A stretch of DNA of 64,000 bases from JAJFUI01 sp963754135 (GTDB lineage: Bacteria > Planctomycetota > Planctomycetia > Pirellulales > Thermoguttaceae), in the NCBI GenBank assembly GCA_963754135.1, contig CAVWEY010000003.1, positions 992,001 to 1,056,000 of the forward strand. Reading direction: 5' to 3'. The notes beneath the pieces are model-generated. The model was not told where the DNA came from. It searched no databases and worked only from the letters and a program-made list of their open reading frames with translations. Below, piece by piece: positions 1 through 8,722 of the stretch. The position numbers and the translations under genes are program-made. How positions within the stretch are numbered: the first letter of the stretch is position 1; every line of letters starts with the position of its first letter.

Positions 1-321
1 CTTGCGCACTCGCGACACCAGGAACTCAAAGAAGCCGTCCATCACCTCAAAGCCCGCATCCCAAATCCGATGGCGGGACATTGCATCAACGCAGACCTGA
101 AGATGCTCCGGCGTTAGCCGCGGTTAAGTTGCCCCATCGAGAACCCCCGGCCACGCCTTCGCAGCGGCTAGGAGCAGTTCCCGAATCGCGTCGTAGGTCT
201 GCTTGCTCTCGTGGTACGGCCGAAATAACGCCGCCTTCCCCGTCCGCTCATCCCAGAGTTTGGCGACAAGCAGCTTGAAAACCTCCTCAAACTCGTCCTC
301 GCCCGAGTTTGCCAACACCAA
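1..321 (-). pseudogene. N6-adenine DNA methylase (HsdM-like), partial, with in-frame stop
   Basis: The minus strand encodes the N-terminal helical part of a type I/II N6-adenine methylase: GEDEFEEVFKLLVAKLWDE near 300-240, later LTPEHLQVCVDAMSRHRIWD and FEVMDGFFEFLVSRVRK running off the window edge, just before the expected GQFFTPR segment. The two halves are in one frame but separated by TAA at 124-126, so the product would end after about 65 residues. The only start in this frame is TTG at 319-321. An ATG at 381-383 lies in a different frame, which hints at a further frameshift. The gene is divergent from the HTH and nuclease genes, as in many C-protein-controlled restriction-modification loci. 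The catalytic NPPY region is outside the window. Nonsense mutation or sequence error cannot be told apart. Confidence 0.75.
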
Positions 322-581
322 TTCCTCGAGCCGCAGAAGAGCGACTCGAAATCCCCGATCTTGTTCCCATGTCGTTTGGCCATCCAGGTTCCCCTTATTG
401 TGTTACCATATCGGCCGTCGCGAGTTCTGTCAAAACCCCGGTCGCCGTTTCGGGAATATACCGTTTTGGTATTTTCGGCCGCCTGTGCGAATCTGGTTCG
501 TCCACGGTTCTGCCGGAAATGTGCCGATTTCAGGCAAGGGATACGACGAGACTCCCGCCCGCCACCCTGGAATGCAAGATT
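322..581. promoter_or_regulatory. divergent promoter region with candidate controller-protein box
   Basis: This 260-bp gap separates the methylase remnant from the divergent HTH gene. It holds an inverted repeat ATACC-N5-GGTAT at 458-472 inside a locally AT-rich stretch. The size and spacing suit the operator of an Xre/C-protein regulator, which would fit the adjacent HTH gene. No convincing -35/-10 pair was identified, so the operator role is inference. Confidence 0.35.
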
Positions 582-851
582 ATGGGGGTAGCACATAACC
601 CTCAATACCTGGAGTTTGTCGCTCGGCTGCGATACGCCCGCAAAGCTCGCGGCCTAACGCAAACCGAGCTTGGACGCTTTCTCCACAAGCCCCAGGCGTT
701 CGTGTCTAAGGTGGAACGCTGTGAACGACGCCTCGATGTCATCGAGGCCGCAGAGTGGTGCCGTGCTTTGGGGACGGGAATTGATGATCTTCTTCCCGCG
801 ACACTCAGAAACGCCCTGACACGCAAGGCGGACAAACGAACCCAGGCTTGA
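582..851 (+). CDS. Xre-family helix-turn-helix regulator (controller-like)
   Basis: An 89-residue protein starting at ATG 582. It has a single HTH_3 domain: FVARLRYARKARGLTQTELG followed by FVSKVERCERRLDVIE, the usual helix 2/helix 3 pattern of Xre/Cro proteins. The reading frame is open further upstream to about 309, but that part has no domain character. Its stop (TGA 849-851) overlaps the next ATG by one base (TGATG), so translation is probably coupled to the nuclease-like gene. It probably regulates the restriction-modification locus in the manner of C proteins; that role is inferred from position and size. Confidence 0.75.
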   Translation: MGVAHNPQYLEFVARLRYARKARGLTQTELGRFLHKPQAFVSKVERCERRLDVIEAAEWCRALGTGIDDLLPATLRNALTRKADKRTQA

Positions 852-1627
852 TGATGGACATTGCGCCACGGATTTCGGAAGCCGATTTAGCCTTGCTGAG
901 AGAGGCTTTCAAACCGCTCTTGCATCGGTCATTCCATTTTCTGACCCTGCCAATTCCATCCCTCGCAGGGTTTGAACCGTCGCAGATTGGCACGATATGT
1001 GGGACGCTCATGGATGCTTGCTTGCCGTATATCGGGCTGGAAGACATTCCGGAACTTGGCCTCACAAAACATGACGGCATCCTCGGCGAGAGAGAAGGTT
1101 ATCCTGACTACAAGCACTCATCGGGCTTCCGTGTCGAACTCAAGCTCCTTTACATGGACAACGCCGGCCTGAAGATGAAACGACCGCCAACCGCGCGGGA
1201 ACCGTCGGCCCGACTCACCCAGAAGGTGACGGTCAAGAACATCCGGCCGGAAAAGGACGCCATGTTGATTCTCGCGTACCAACTTCATCCTCAAGACGAG
1301 AAGCCAACCTTTGTCAGTCCCACCGTAATCGACTACGAAGTCTTTTCCATGATCGAACTGGTCGAGGCTCGCGACAAGCGCCTTCTTGATTGCGGCGGCA
1401 GGTGGTTTGGACACTACGAGACACCGGCAATCGTGAGCAAGGTTGGCAGGAGAAAAATCGCGGAGGGACTTCCGCTGGACACGTCGCTCTACGGCCGCAA
1501 GGAATCGGAGGGGAAGGACTTCGATGAGGATACCAACTTCGGAAAGTTGAAACGCATTCCGCACCCAGCCCTCCAGGCATTTCTTGCCAAGTGCAAACGT
1601 GCCGCCCGCAGTTCTGAGGAGAAATAG
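851..1627 (+). CDS. putative type II restriction endonuclease (PD-(D/E)xK-like)
   Basis: A 258-residue protein translationally coupled to the HTH gene; starts are possible at ATG 851 or 854. The segment YPDYKHSSGFRVELKLLYMD fits a PD-(D/E)xK core, with PD followed by ELK 11 residues later. No recognised named family was found by eye. The position (controller upstream, divergent N6 methylase) supports a restriction endonuclease. The methylase in this window carries a stop codon, so either this enzyme is inactive, another methylase protects the host, or the stop is a sequence error. It ends 8 bp before the convergent ftsH stop. Confidence 0.6.
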   Translation: MMDIAPRISEADLALLREAFKPLLHRSFHFLTLPIPSLAGFEPSQIGTICGTLMDACLPYIGLEDIPELGLTKHDGILGEREGYPDYKHSSGFRVELKLLYMDNAGLKMKRPPTAREPSARLTQKVTVKNIRPEKDAMLILAYQLHPQDEKPTFVSPTVIDYEVFSMIELVEARDKRLLDCGGRWFGHYETPAIVSKVGRRKIAEGLPLDTSLYGRKESEGKDFDEDTNFGKLKRIPHPALQAFLAKCKRAARSSEEK

Positions 1628-1635
1628 AGCGTCGC

Positions 1636-3709
1636 TCAGCCGCCGCCGGCGGCTTTCGCTTCGCCTGCTGCCGCCGGCTGCTCGGCCGGCCGCCGCCCCG
1701 CGGTCTCCGCCGTGCCGGGGACGAGCACCGCACTGGGCGAGTTGGCCTCGATGATCTGCTTCAACTCCTCCGTGTCGATCACTTCCTTCTCGATCAGCCG
1801 CTCGGCCAGGGCCACCAACGCCGGCCGCCGGGCTTGAAGGATGCCGCGGACGGCCTCCAGCGATTCGCTCACGATCCGGGCGATCTCCTCGTCGATCTCC
1901 CGGCTCGTCTGCTCGCTATGGGTCCGATCGCGGGGAAAATCGTCGCCGCCGAAGATGAACGCGGCCCGGTGGTTCTCGCGGTAGGTCACCCTGCCCATTT
2001 GGCTCATGCCGTAGTCCATGACCATGCTGCGGGCGAACTCGGTCGCCCGCTCCAGATCGTTCTGGGCCCCGGTGGAAACGTCGCCGAAGATGAGTTCCTC
2101 GGCCACGGTGCCCGCCAACAGGACTTCAATGCGGCTCTCCAGCTCGCTCTGGGTCATCAGGTAGCGGTCCCCTTCGGGGCGCTGCATGGTGTAACCTAGC
2201 GCGGCCAGCCCGCGGGGAATGATCGACACCTTATGTACCGGATCGGTGTTGGGCAGGCTGCAAGCCACGAGGGCGTGGCCGCTTTCGTGGTAGGCCACGC
2301 GCTGCTTCTCGTCGGAGTGCATCACCCGCTGCTTCTTCTCCAAGCCGGCGGTGACGCGCTCCACCCCCTCGTTGAACTCGTCCATGGTGACGGCCGGTTT
2401 GCTCTTCCGGGCGGCGAGCAAGGCGGCCTCGTTCACCAGGTTCGCCAGGTCGGCCCCCACGAAGCCCGAAGTGATCCGCGCCACGTCCCCGAGCTTCACC
2501 GACTCGTCGAGCTTCACCTTGGCCACGTGGACCTTAAGGATCTGTTCGCGGCCGCGGACGTCGGGCCGGTCCACCAGCACGTGGCGGTCGAAGCGGCCGG
2601 GGCGCAAGAGGGCCGGATCGAGCGTTTCGGGCCGGTTCGTGGCCGCCATCACGATCACCCCGCTGTTGTTCGTGAAGCCGTCCATCTCGACCAGCAGGGC
2701 GTTGAGGGTCTGCTCGCGCTCGTCGTGTCCGCCGACGACGCTCGTGCCGCGGGTCTTGCCCAGCGCGTCCAGCTCGTCGATGAACACGATGCAGGGGGCC
2801 TTGGCCTGGGCCTGCTGAAACATGTCGCGGACCCGCCGGCCCCCACGCCCACGAACATCTCGACGAAATCGGAGCCGGAGAGGCTGAAGAAAGGCACGCC
2901 CGCCTCGCCGGCAATCGCCTTGGCCAGCAGCGTCTTGCCGGTGCCCGGCGGACCGACCAGCAGCACGCCCTTGGGAATCCGCCCGCCGAGGACCTGGTAT
3001 TTTTCGGGCGTGCGGAGGAAATCGACCACTTCGCGGAGCTCGTCCACGGCCTCGTCGATGCCGGCCACGTCGGCGAAGGAGACGCCGAGGTCCTCCTGGG
3101 CGTAGAGCTTGCCGCGGCTGCGGCCGAAGGCCATCGCCGAGCCGGCCCCGCCCAGCCGCCGCATCATGAAGAAGAAAATGCCCATGATGATCAGCATGAG
3201 CAGGAACATGGGCATCAGGCTCTTCCATCCGCTGGGCGCCGGCTCGGCGCTGACGTTGGCGAACCCTTTCTTCTCCAACAGGTTGAACAAGTAATTGTTG
3301 TCGTTCTCCAGCCCCATCCGCGCGGTGTGGAAGGTCACCTCCTTTTCCGGCTTTTCGGGCTTGCCCGGCTCGGCTTCCGGCGAGACCACGAGCCGGGTTA
3401 CGGTGCCGGTGATCTCGTGCGGTCCGATCTTGAGGTTGTTCAGGTCGGAGTAGCGGATGACCTGCTCCTTGCCGGCCGATCCCGTGCTGACCTCGACAGC
3501 GGCCTTGGGGTTCCGCGCCGGCGCCCTTGCTCGATCAGCTTGACCAGGTCCATGTAGCCCAAATCCACCCGGCCGCCGGTGTCCATCAGGCTGATCATCA
3601 CCAGCGCCGCGATGCCCAGGGCAAACAAGTACCAGGCGATATTGCCTCCCAATAGGGGGGGCGTACGATCCGGCGTCGGCCGGTTCGGTTGGCGTGGTTC
3701 ATCACTCAT
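1636..3709 (-). CDS. ftsH: ATP-dependent zinc metalloprotease FtsH, two apparent frameshifts
   Basis: FtsH is a membrane AAA+ protease that degrades membrane and regulatory proteins. Three frames join into one protein: start ATG 3707-3709 with AAGGA upstream and a membrane segment (WYLFALGIAALVMISL); then a periplasmic part and second membrane helix; then Walker A GPPGTGKT, Walker B VFIDELDALG, and the zinc motif HESGH. Shifts are needed near 3515-3525 (after KLIEQG) and near 2835-2845, where GVGAG should run straight into RVRDMFQQ. At the second site one base is missing from a GC-only run. Both sites are GC-rich and the gene is normally essential or important, so sequence error is the simplest explanation. 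It is convergent with the nuclease gene and divergent from the FHA gene. Confidence 0.9.
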
Positions 3710-3760
3710 GCGCCAATCCTTCCGCATCGGCTATCAATAGTATTGTACCACGTTTGCACG

Positions 3761-3799
3761 GCAATGTAGCAGGCACACGGAGTGTGCCTGCTACATTGC
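3761..3799. repeat. perfect 18-bp inverted repeat, intergenic
   Basis: Two perfect 18-bp arms (3761-3778 and 3782-3799) surround a GGA loop. The core CACACGGAGTGTG recurs in the elements at 24155-24213 (inside coaX) and about 35418-35505. It lies between divergent ftsH and the FHA gene. A TACAAT on the minus strand at 3742-3747 may be the ftsH -10 box. Confidence 0.85.
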
Positions 3800-3840
3800 T
3801 GGCTTGACCGGCACTACCGTCGGCGATAGAAAGTGGGACT

Positions 3841-4515
3841 ATGGCACTCATCACCTTGCGGATTATTGACGGGGCCGACCGGGGACGGGTCTATGCCGAT
3901 GTCCCCACCCCCCTGACGATCGGCCGCGAAGATGGCAACCCGATCCAGTTGAACGACGAGCGGGTGAGCCGGTTTCACCTGAAAATCCAGGAAGATCAGG
4001 AAAAAATCGTGCTTACCGACCTGCAAAGCACCAACGGCACGAAGCTCAACGGCGAGAACGTGCAGCTTTGCGTGCTGCGGCCCGGCGACGTGATCGCCCT
4101 GGGCCACACCGTGCTCGTCTTCGGCTCGCGCGAGGAGATCGCCGCTCGGCTGGCGGCGCTGCGGGGCATCGACCTCTCCGTCGGCGTGACCGTCGGCGTC
4201 GACGAATTGGACGAAGAACGAAGCCCGGCGTCATTGGACTTCGAATTGAACTTCGCCGACGACCCTATGGCCGAGGTGATCCTGCACGCGCTGATGCCCC
4301 CCGAACTGCCCGACGCCCTGAGCCCCGGCCAGGCCGCCCAACTGGCCGAAATGCTCCAGTACCTCCACCTGCGGATGCGCAGCCTGCTCCAATCGGTCAA
4401 GCCGAAAGCCAAGAGCGACCGGGTGACGCTCGACGAGCGCCAGTGGCAGAACCTCATCGACCTGCAAGACCTCCTGGCCGGGTATCTCCGCAAGATCGGC
4501 GAGCCGCGGGAATAA
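3841..4515 (+). CDS. FHA domain protein
   Basis: A 224-residue soluble protein with an N-terminal forkhead-associated domain that should bind phosphothreonine peptides. Visible FHA signatures are LTIGRE (about 26-31), ERVSRFHLKI (40-49) and LQSTNGTKLNG (about 61-71), the last giving the conserved Asn-Gly. The C-terminal 100 residues are helical and unrecognised. The first base after the preceding intergenic palindrome region leads into ATG 3841. No kinase gene is adjacent, so its partner is unknown. Confidence 0.85.
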   Translation: MALITLRIIDGADRGRVYADVPTPLTIGREDGNPIQLNDERVSRFHLKIQEDQEKIVLTDLQSTNGTKLNGENVQLCVLRPGDVIALGHTVLVFGSREEIAARLAALRGIDLSVGVTVGVDELDEERSPASLDFELNFADDPMAEVILHALMPPELPDALSPGQAAQLAEMLQYLHLRMRSLLQSVKPKAKSDRVTLDERQWQNLIDLQDLLAGYLRKIGEPRE

Positions 4516-5053
4516 CTGCAATCGTAGCACAGGCATCTTGCCTGTGCCTTGCCGTGTGGCTGGGGCGACAGGCTGGAAGCCCGTCCCAGAAGCGGAACAC
4601 AAAATTCCGCCTAAAGAAGAAACATCAGAATGGCGATAATCGTAGTGGGCATTATGCACCGGCTGGCTGCTCTCGCTTGACGGCCACCGGTCCTCTTGCC
4701 CGTAGGAGGGCGACGCCGCCAAGCGGGCGTCGATCAGAATCATGGTTGCCGTAACATATTGTCTTACAAGCCGATGCGACACTCCGGCAACGTCTGCCCG
4801 GCCGCAACCATGTCGCTGTAAACTGTGGGCGTGTTGCTGTACCGGCTAAGGCCGGCGCGACGCTCCCCTCGATTCTTTCACCCCCGAGTAGGGTGAAGTC
4901 TGTCCCGGCCCGTTTCCTGTGGGATGGAAACTGCCGGGAAGCGTCCGGCATGGAAGATTGGGCGAGCCACCGGGAGGTTGGCCCGCCAATCGCCGTGCAA
5001 CCCCGTTTGTTTTTGAGCGACCCAGTTTCATTTCAGAAGGAAGGAGATTTTCC
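4516..5053. other. intergenic region carrying short palindromic repeats
   Basis: No convincing gene is seen. The left part (4521-4590) holds GCACAGGCATCTTGCCTGTG and a second arm pair around GGCTGGAAGCC, and the same family recurs at 58230-58295. A small palindrome GCGGAA-N7-TTCCGC starts at 4591. The right end provides the AAGGAAGGAG ribosome-binding site for the next gene. Confidence 0.6.
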
Positions 5054-5576
5054 ATGAGTCGAACAAGTGGTTTAATTGGATTGGCGGTTGCTGCGGCCGT
5101 GTTGGCCGGCGGACTGGCCGGCGTGGCCGGGGCGGCGCCCGGCGTCTGCAAGCCCGTGCAGGTTTGCGGGCCGGCCGAGATCGCGCCGCCCGCACCGGTT
5201 TGCGGTCCTGTCAAGGTCCGCCAACGGGTGAAGGTCGTCAGGCCCGTGAAGGTCCACAAGCGCGTGAAGGTCTTCGAGCCTGTCGCCGTCTGCAAACCCG
5301 TAAAGGTCTACGAGCCCGTCAAGGTTTGCGAACCGGTCAAGGTTTGCGGGCCGGTTGACGCCCAGGCCAAGCGCGCCATCGTGCGCGAGCACTTCGCTTT
5401 GCTGTTTGCGGCGCCGAAGCGGCTGGTGATCCACCACCGGGAGGCGCCGCGGCCACGAGACGGTGTACGTGACGCCAGGGTCCGCGGGGCCGTCGTCCGA
5501 GACCAGCCCGGGTCCGGCGGCGGCTCCGCAACCGGCGCCGCCGCTGCCGCCGCCCCCTTCGCCCCCCAGGGCGTAG
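5054..5576 (+). CDS. secreted VKV-repeat protein, probable frameshift
   Basis: Start ATG 5054 is preceded by AAGGAAGGAG. A signal peptide (SGLIGLAVAAAVLAGGLAGV) leads into about ten tandem units of the form xPVKVC or xRVKV, including KPVKVYEPVKVCEPVKVCGP. This gives a Cys-rich repeated region that is probably exported. The frame then runs unnaturally through 6403, opposite the protease gene. A one-base shift near 5445 restores a Pro/Ala-rich tail (HETVYVTPGSAGPSSETSPG onwards) with a stop at 5574-5576, which is the preferred reading. Function is unknown; I recognise no family. Confidence 0.6.
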
Positions 5577-5650
5577 CCGGCGCGGGTGTGCGTCAACCTT
5601 TCCCGGCCGGGCCGCCCTCGGGCGGCTCGGCCTTCTTCATTTACGCCCCA

Positions 5651-5735
5651 TGTACACGCGGCATCCTGCCGCGTTGGTTTGCTGGTGCAGCCGCACTCAG
5701 CACTGCCATGAAGCGGCAAGATGCCGCTTCTACGT
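5651..5735. repeat. palindromic element pair with GCGGCA core
   Basis: Two hairpins occur here: ACGCGGCATCCTGCCGCGT and AAGCGGCAAGATGCCGCTT, separated by a GC-rich spacer. The same core appears at 25974-26036, 38480-38506 and 55012-55035. It lies in the short gap between the VKV-repeat gene and the convergent protease gene. Confidence 0.75.
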
Positions 5736-5740
5736 CCTCC

Positions 5741-7090
5741 TCAATGCTCCGCGAACGGATCTTCTTCCGGCGGCCCGCCGTCGGGCGAGGGGCGTCGCGG
5801 TTCCGCCTTCGCTGCCGCAGCCAGCTCCTTCTCGGTCTCCGCCACCGTGGGGAAGTGTGTCTGATAGATCTTTTCCAGGTCCGCTCGAAGGGTCTCGCGG
5901 TCGCTGTGAGGTGCGATGAGAACGTCCTTGTAGGCGGCCAACTTTGCTTCCTCCAAAGGGACCTTCTCCGGGTCCGTCAGGATCAGCATGGCAAGTTCTC
6001 GGTAGCAGTCGGCGGCGCGGCGGAGTACGGCCCCTTGGTTGACGGCCCACTGGAGCAACTCCGTCGCGACCGGTCTGCTGGCATCGGTCCCCGTCACCCT
6101 GCCGGCGAACTCCGTATAGGCTTGGGCGAATTGCTTGTAGGCGGCGGAGAGGGCCTTGTTCCGGGCCCCTTGGCTCTCGTCAGACTTCGTGGCGTCCAGC
6201 GCGGGGGCCTGCTTGAGACTCTTCTCCGCCTCCGCGATCTTGCGATTGAACTCGATCGTTGCCTTGTTGAGTGCTTTCCACGCGGCGAGGGTCTTCCCCA
6301 AGCGGGCCGTGTCGGGCCGCGGCAATTCGTACAACGGATGGACCTTCGCGCCCGCCTTGGTCATGAACCGCTTCAGGTCGGTCGATGGTACGGCGAAGCC
6401 TGACCACCTGTTGACTCCTACTACGTTCCCGTGGGAGTTCACCAGTGGTCCGCCGCTGCTGCCCGGCGTGATCGGAATGTCGGTCTGGAGCCAAGTGGTG
6501 TCTAGGTCTGAGTTGAGTCCCTGCCGATAGAACCGTCCACCATTGGCCGCATCGATGAGATTGTCGACCTCTTCGCCTGACCGTACTGCGATTACCGTGC
6601 CGCGTAGGAGGGCGAGGCTCGGGCCGGCCGGCGATCCAAAGGCGTAGACCTTCTCCCCCTTCGCCGGGAGCTTTTCCACCAATTTCACGCTTTGGAGCTT
6701 CTTGCCGCCGGCCCTGACCTTTATCAGCGCCAAATCTTTGTCCAGCAGGACTGCCACGAAGCCCTCGACGGCATACTGCTTCTCGTCCTTGTCGGCCGGG
6801 AAGCTGACGGCAAGCTGCCTCGCACCTTTGATGGCGTCGTAACTCGTCGCCACCAGTCCCGTTGCCGCGTCGACAACGAAGCCGCCTTCCTGACAAACGA
6901 AGTCGCCTCCTATCGACGAACGGTCGGCTGAGATCGTGACGACCGCCGGGCCGACCTTTTCGATTAGCGCCCTGTCGTCCAGCGCGTCCCCCTCCGCCGA
7001 CGCGACCGACGCCCAGGCTGCCGTCAAGAGAATGCCCAGGACAATCACCAGTGCCCCGGCTCGACGTTGCTTTCTTTGGATTGCCATCAT
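5741..7090 (-). CDS. secreted trypsin-like protein, catalytic His replaced by Asp
   Basis: A 449-residue protein with a signal peptide (about 1-32) followed by a PA-clan protease fold like that of HtrA/trypsin. The Ser motif is intact (GSSGGP, Ser212) and the Asp motif is present (LLDKDLALIKV, Asp119). The His position reads ATSYDAIKG, with Asp85 where the two neighbouring paralogues have NFH or NYH. Hydrolysis is therefore unlikely and a binding or regulatory role is possible. The C-terminal helical half resembles the paralogues, but the protein ends in EEDPFAEH without their SHD1 domain. ATG codons at 7085-7090 follow GGAGC. It is the most downstream of three tandem same-strand copies. Confidence 0.8.
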   Translation of the reverse strand: MMAIQRKQRRAGALVIVLGILLTAAWASVASAEGDALDDRALIEKVGPAVVTISADRSSIGGDFVCQEGGFVVDAATGLVATSYDAIKGARQLAVSFPADKDEKQYAVEGFVAVLLDKDLALIKVRAGGKKLQSVKLVEKLPAKGEKVYAFGSPAGPSLALLRGTVIAVRSGEEVDNLIDAANGGRFYRQGLNSDLDTTWLQTDIPITPGSSGGPLVNSHGNVVGVNRWSGFAVPSTDLKRFMTKAGAKVHPLYELPRPDTARLGKTLAAWKALNKATIEFNRKIAEAEKSLKQAPALDATKSDESQGARNKALSAAYKQFAQAYTEFAGRVTGTDASRPVATELLQWAVNQGAVLRRAADCYRELAMLILTDPEKVPLEEAKLAAYKDVLIAPHSDRETLRADLEKIYQTHFPTVAETEKELAAAAKAEPRRPSPDGGPPEEDPFAEH

Positions 7091-7138
7091 GATGCTCCTG
7101 TAGAAAGGCCCGCGTGTCTTGGGCCGATGCTGCGTTTC

Positions 7139-8671
7139 CTATTTTGGCGCGTTTTGAGGCGCAAGAGCCTCATCGACGAATTGTTGATCCGCCTCGCTCA
7201 GCCTGTCGAACGGGACCCTGACCAACTTGCCGTCTTTCAGTTCGAGCACCGCCTTGCCGTCTTCCAGGCCGCGGAGCTTTGCCTCGGTCCGAAACTTGCC
7301 GTCGCGGCTCGTCCAGGTGCGGAATGGCTGGTGCCCCTTCTTCAGTTTCCTGGCGACCTCGGCGGCTCTCAACGCTGCGTTCTCGGTCTCCGCCGCCGTC
7401 AGGAAATAAACGCGGGACATGCGGCTCAGATGCCTCTGAAGGACGTCGTATTCGGCGCGAAGCCGGTCCAACGCCTCTTTCAACGAAGCCAACTTTGCCT
7501 CCGCCACCTTGCTGTCTCCCGAAGGTGTCAATAGCAACGCGGCGAGTTCCTGGTAGCAGTGGCCGGTGCGGCGGACAAGAGCACCCTCCTTGACGGTCCA
7601 TACCGCGAGCTCCGAATTCACGTCCCCGTCGGCTGCGAGTCCCTTCAACTCGTCGGCAAACTCCAGGCAGGCTCGGGCGTCCAGCGTGAATGCGGCCGAG
7701 AGGGCCTTCCTTCGGACTTCCTGCTCCTGCGCCGGCTTTTTGGGATCGACGGCGGGGACCGAGCCGCGTTCCTTCTCGGCCGCCGCGATCTTCCCGTTGA
7801 ATTCGATCATCGCCTTGTTGCAAGCCAACCAGGAGGCGAGGGTCTTTTCGCGGTCACTGCCCCACCAACGGTCATCATACCACAAAAGCCGGTCCAGCTC
7901 CGATAACGGGTGGACCTTCGTGCCCGCCACGACAAGCAACGGGGCCAGGTCCGTCGAAGAAATGGCAAATCGTAGCCTTGGCCCCTTGCCCGGCCAGAAC
8001 CACGTGTTGACTCCAACAACCTCTCCCTTGGAGTTCAGCAGCGGTGCGCCGCTGCTGCCCGCTGAGGTCGGCGCGGTGTGTTGAATCCACGTCGCGTCCA
8101 AGTCGTAGCCCAGTAGCTTCTCGTAGTAGCCCCTGTAGTCCTTGCCGCCAAGCCTCACCACAAGATCACTGATATCTTGGCCCGACCGAATTGCGGCCAC
8201 GCGGCCCTCGGCGTATGACGGATCGGCCGTTGGCGAGTTAATCCCATACACCGGCTCGCCGGCTTTCGGGAGTTTTTCCGCCAATCTCAGGCTTTGGAGC
8301 TTCTTCTCGCCGGCCTTGATCCGAATCAGGGCCAAGTCTCTGCCCGGCAGCACGGCCACGAAGCCCTCCACCGGGAACTTTTTCCGGTCGTCTTTGGAGT
8401 AGGGAAACGTCACGGTGAGGCGTCTCGCAGGCGCGATCACGTGGAAGTTCGTCGCCACCAGCCCCGTCGCCGCGTCTACCACATAGCCGCCTCCCGTGCC
8501 CGAATTGTCGGTAAAGATTGTGACGATGGCCGGGGCGACCTTCTTGAACAGCGCCGTGGTATCCTGCTGGTTGCCTTGTCCGAACGCGGCCAAGGCGCCG
8601 CAGAGCACCAGGACAATGCCCAGGGCCGCCAGTTTCGGCCACAGTTGAAACGGCCGTTTTGAGGTCGTCAT
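7139..8671 (-). CDS. secreted trypsin-like serine protease with SHD1 domain
   Basis: A 510-residue protein: signal peptide about 1-32, PA-clan domain, a helical middle region, and an SHD1 (SLA1 homology 1) domain at about 450-505 (FRTWTSRDGKFRTEAKLRGL and LSEADQQFVDEAL). All three catalytic residues are present: His77 in ATNFHVIA, Asp112 in PGRDLALIRI, Ser207 in GSSGAP. This is the only one of the three tandem paralogues with a complete triad. It is separated from both neighbours by about 50 bp, suggesting one transcript starting upstream of 10198. The substrate is unknown. Confidence 0.85.
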   Translation of the reverse strand: MTTSKRPFQLWPKLAALGIVLVLCGALAAFGQGNQQDTTALFKKVAPAIVTIFTDNSGTGGGYVVDAATGLVATNFHVIAPARRLTVTFPYSKDDRKKFPVEGFVAVLPGRDLALIRIKAGEKKLQSLRLAEKLPKAGEPVYGINSPTADPSYAEGRVAAIRSGQDISDLVVRLGGKDYRGYYEKLLGYDLDATWIQHTAPTSAGSSGAPLLNSKGEVVGVNTWFWPGKGPRLRFAISSTDLAPLLVVAGTKVHPLSELDRLLWYDDRWWGSDREKTLASWLACNKAMIEFNGKIAAAEKERGSVPAVDPKKPAQEQEVRRKALSAAFTLDARACLEFADELKGLAADGDVNSELAVWTVKEGALVRRTGHCYQELAALLLTPSGDSKVAEAKLASLKEALDRLRAEYDVLQRHLSRMSRVYFLTAAETENAALRAAEVARKLKKGHQPFRTWTSRDGKFRTEAKLRGLEDGKAVLELKDGKLVRVPFDRLSEADQQFVDEALAPQNAPK

Positions 8672-8722
8672 GTTTCTGCTCCCATGAAAATGCCCGCGTG
8701 TCTCGGGCCGGCACTGCGTTTC

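Noticed and set aside
2835..2845. Programmed frameshift in ftsH
   Set aside because: No slippery heptamer or conserved precedent in ftsH, and a missing base in a GC run explains it more simply.
2233..3105. Long open frame on the plus strand opposite ftsH
   Set aside because: It is antisense to a well-defined AAA+ protease, has no domain character and follows the codon bias of the opposite gene.
3761..3799. Inverted repeat as an ftsH operator or CRISPR unit
   Set aside because: The same family lies inside coaX and in other gaps, so it is a dispersed element; there is no regular spacer array.
5180..5350. Tandem GTCAAGGT-type repeats as a CRISPR or VNTR
   Set aside because: They are the codons of the VKV protein repeats, with a signal peptide and ribosome-binding site in front.
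5577..6403. Extension of the VKV-repeat protein to 494 residues
   Set aside because: It would lie antisense to the trypsin-like gene. A one-base shift near 5445 gives a natural Pro-rich end at 5576.
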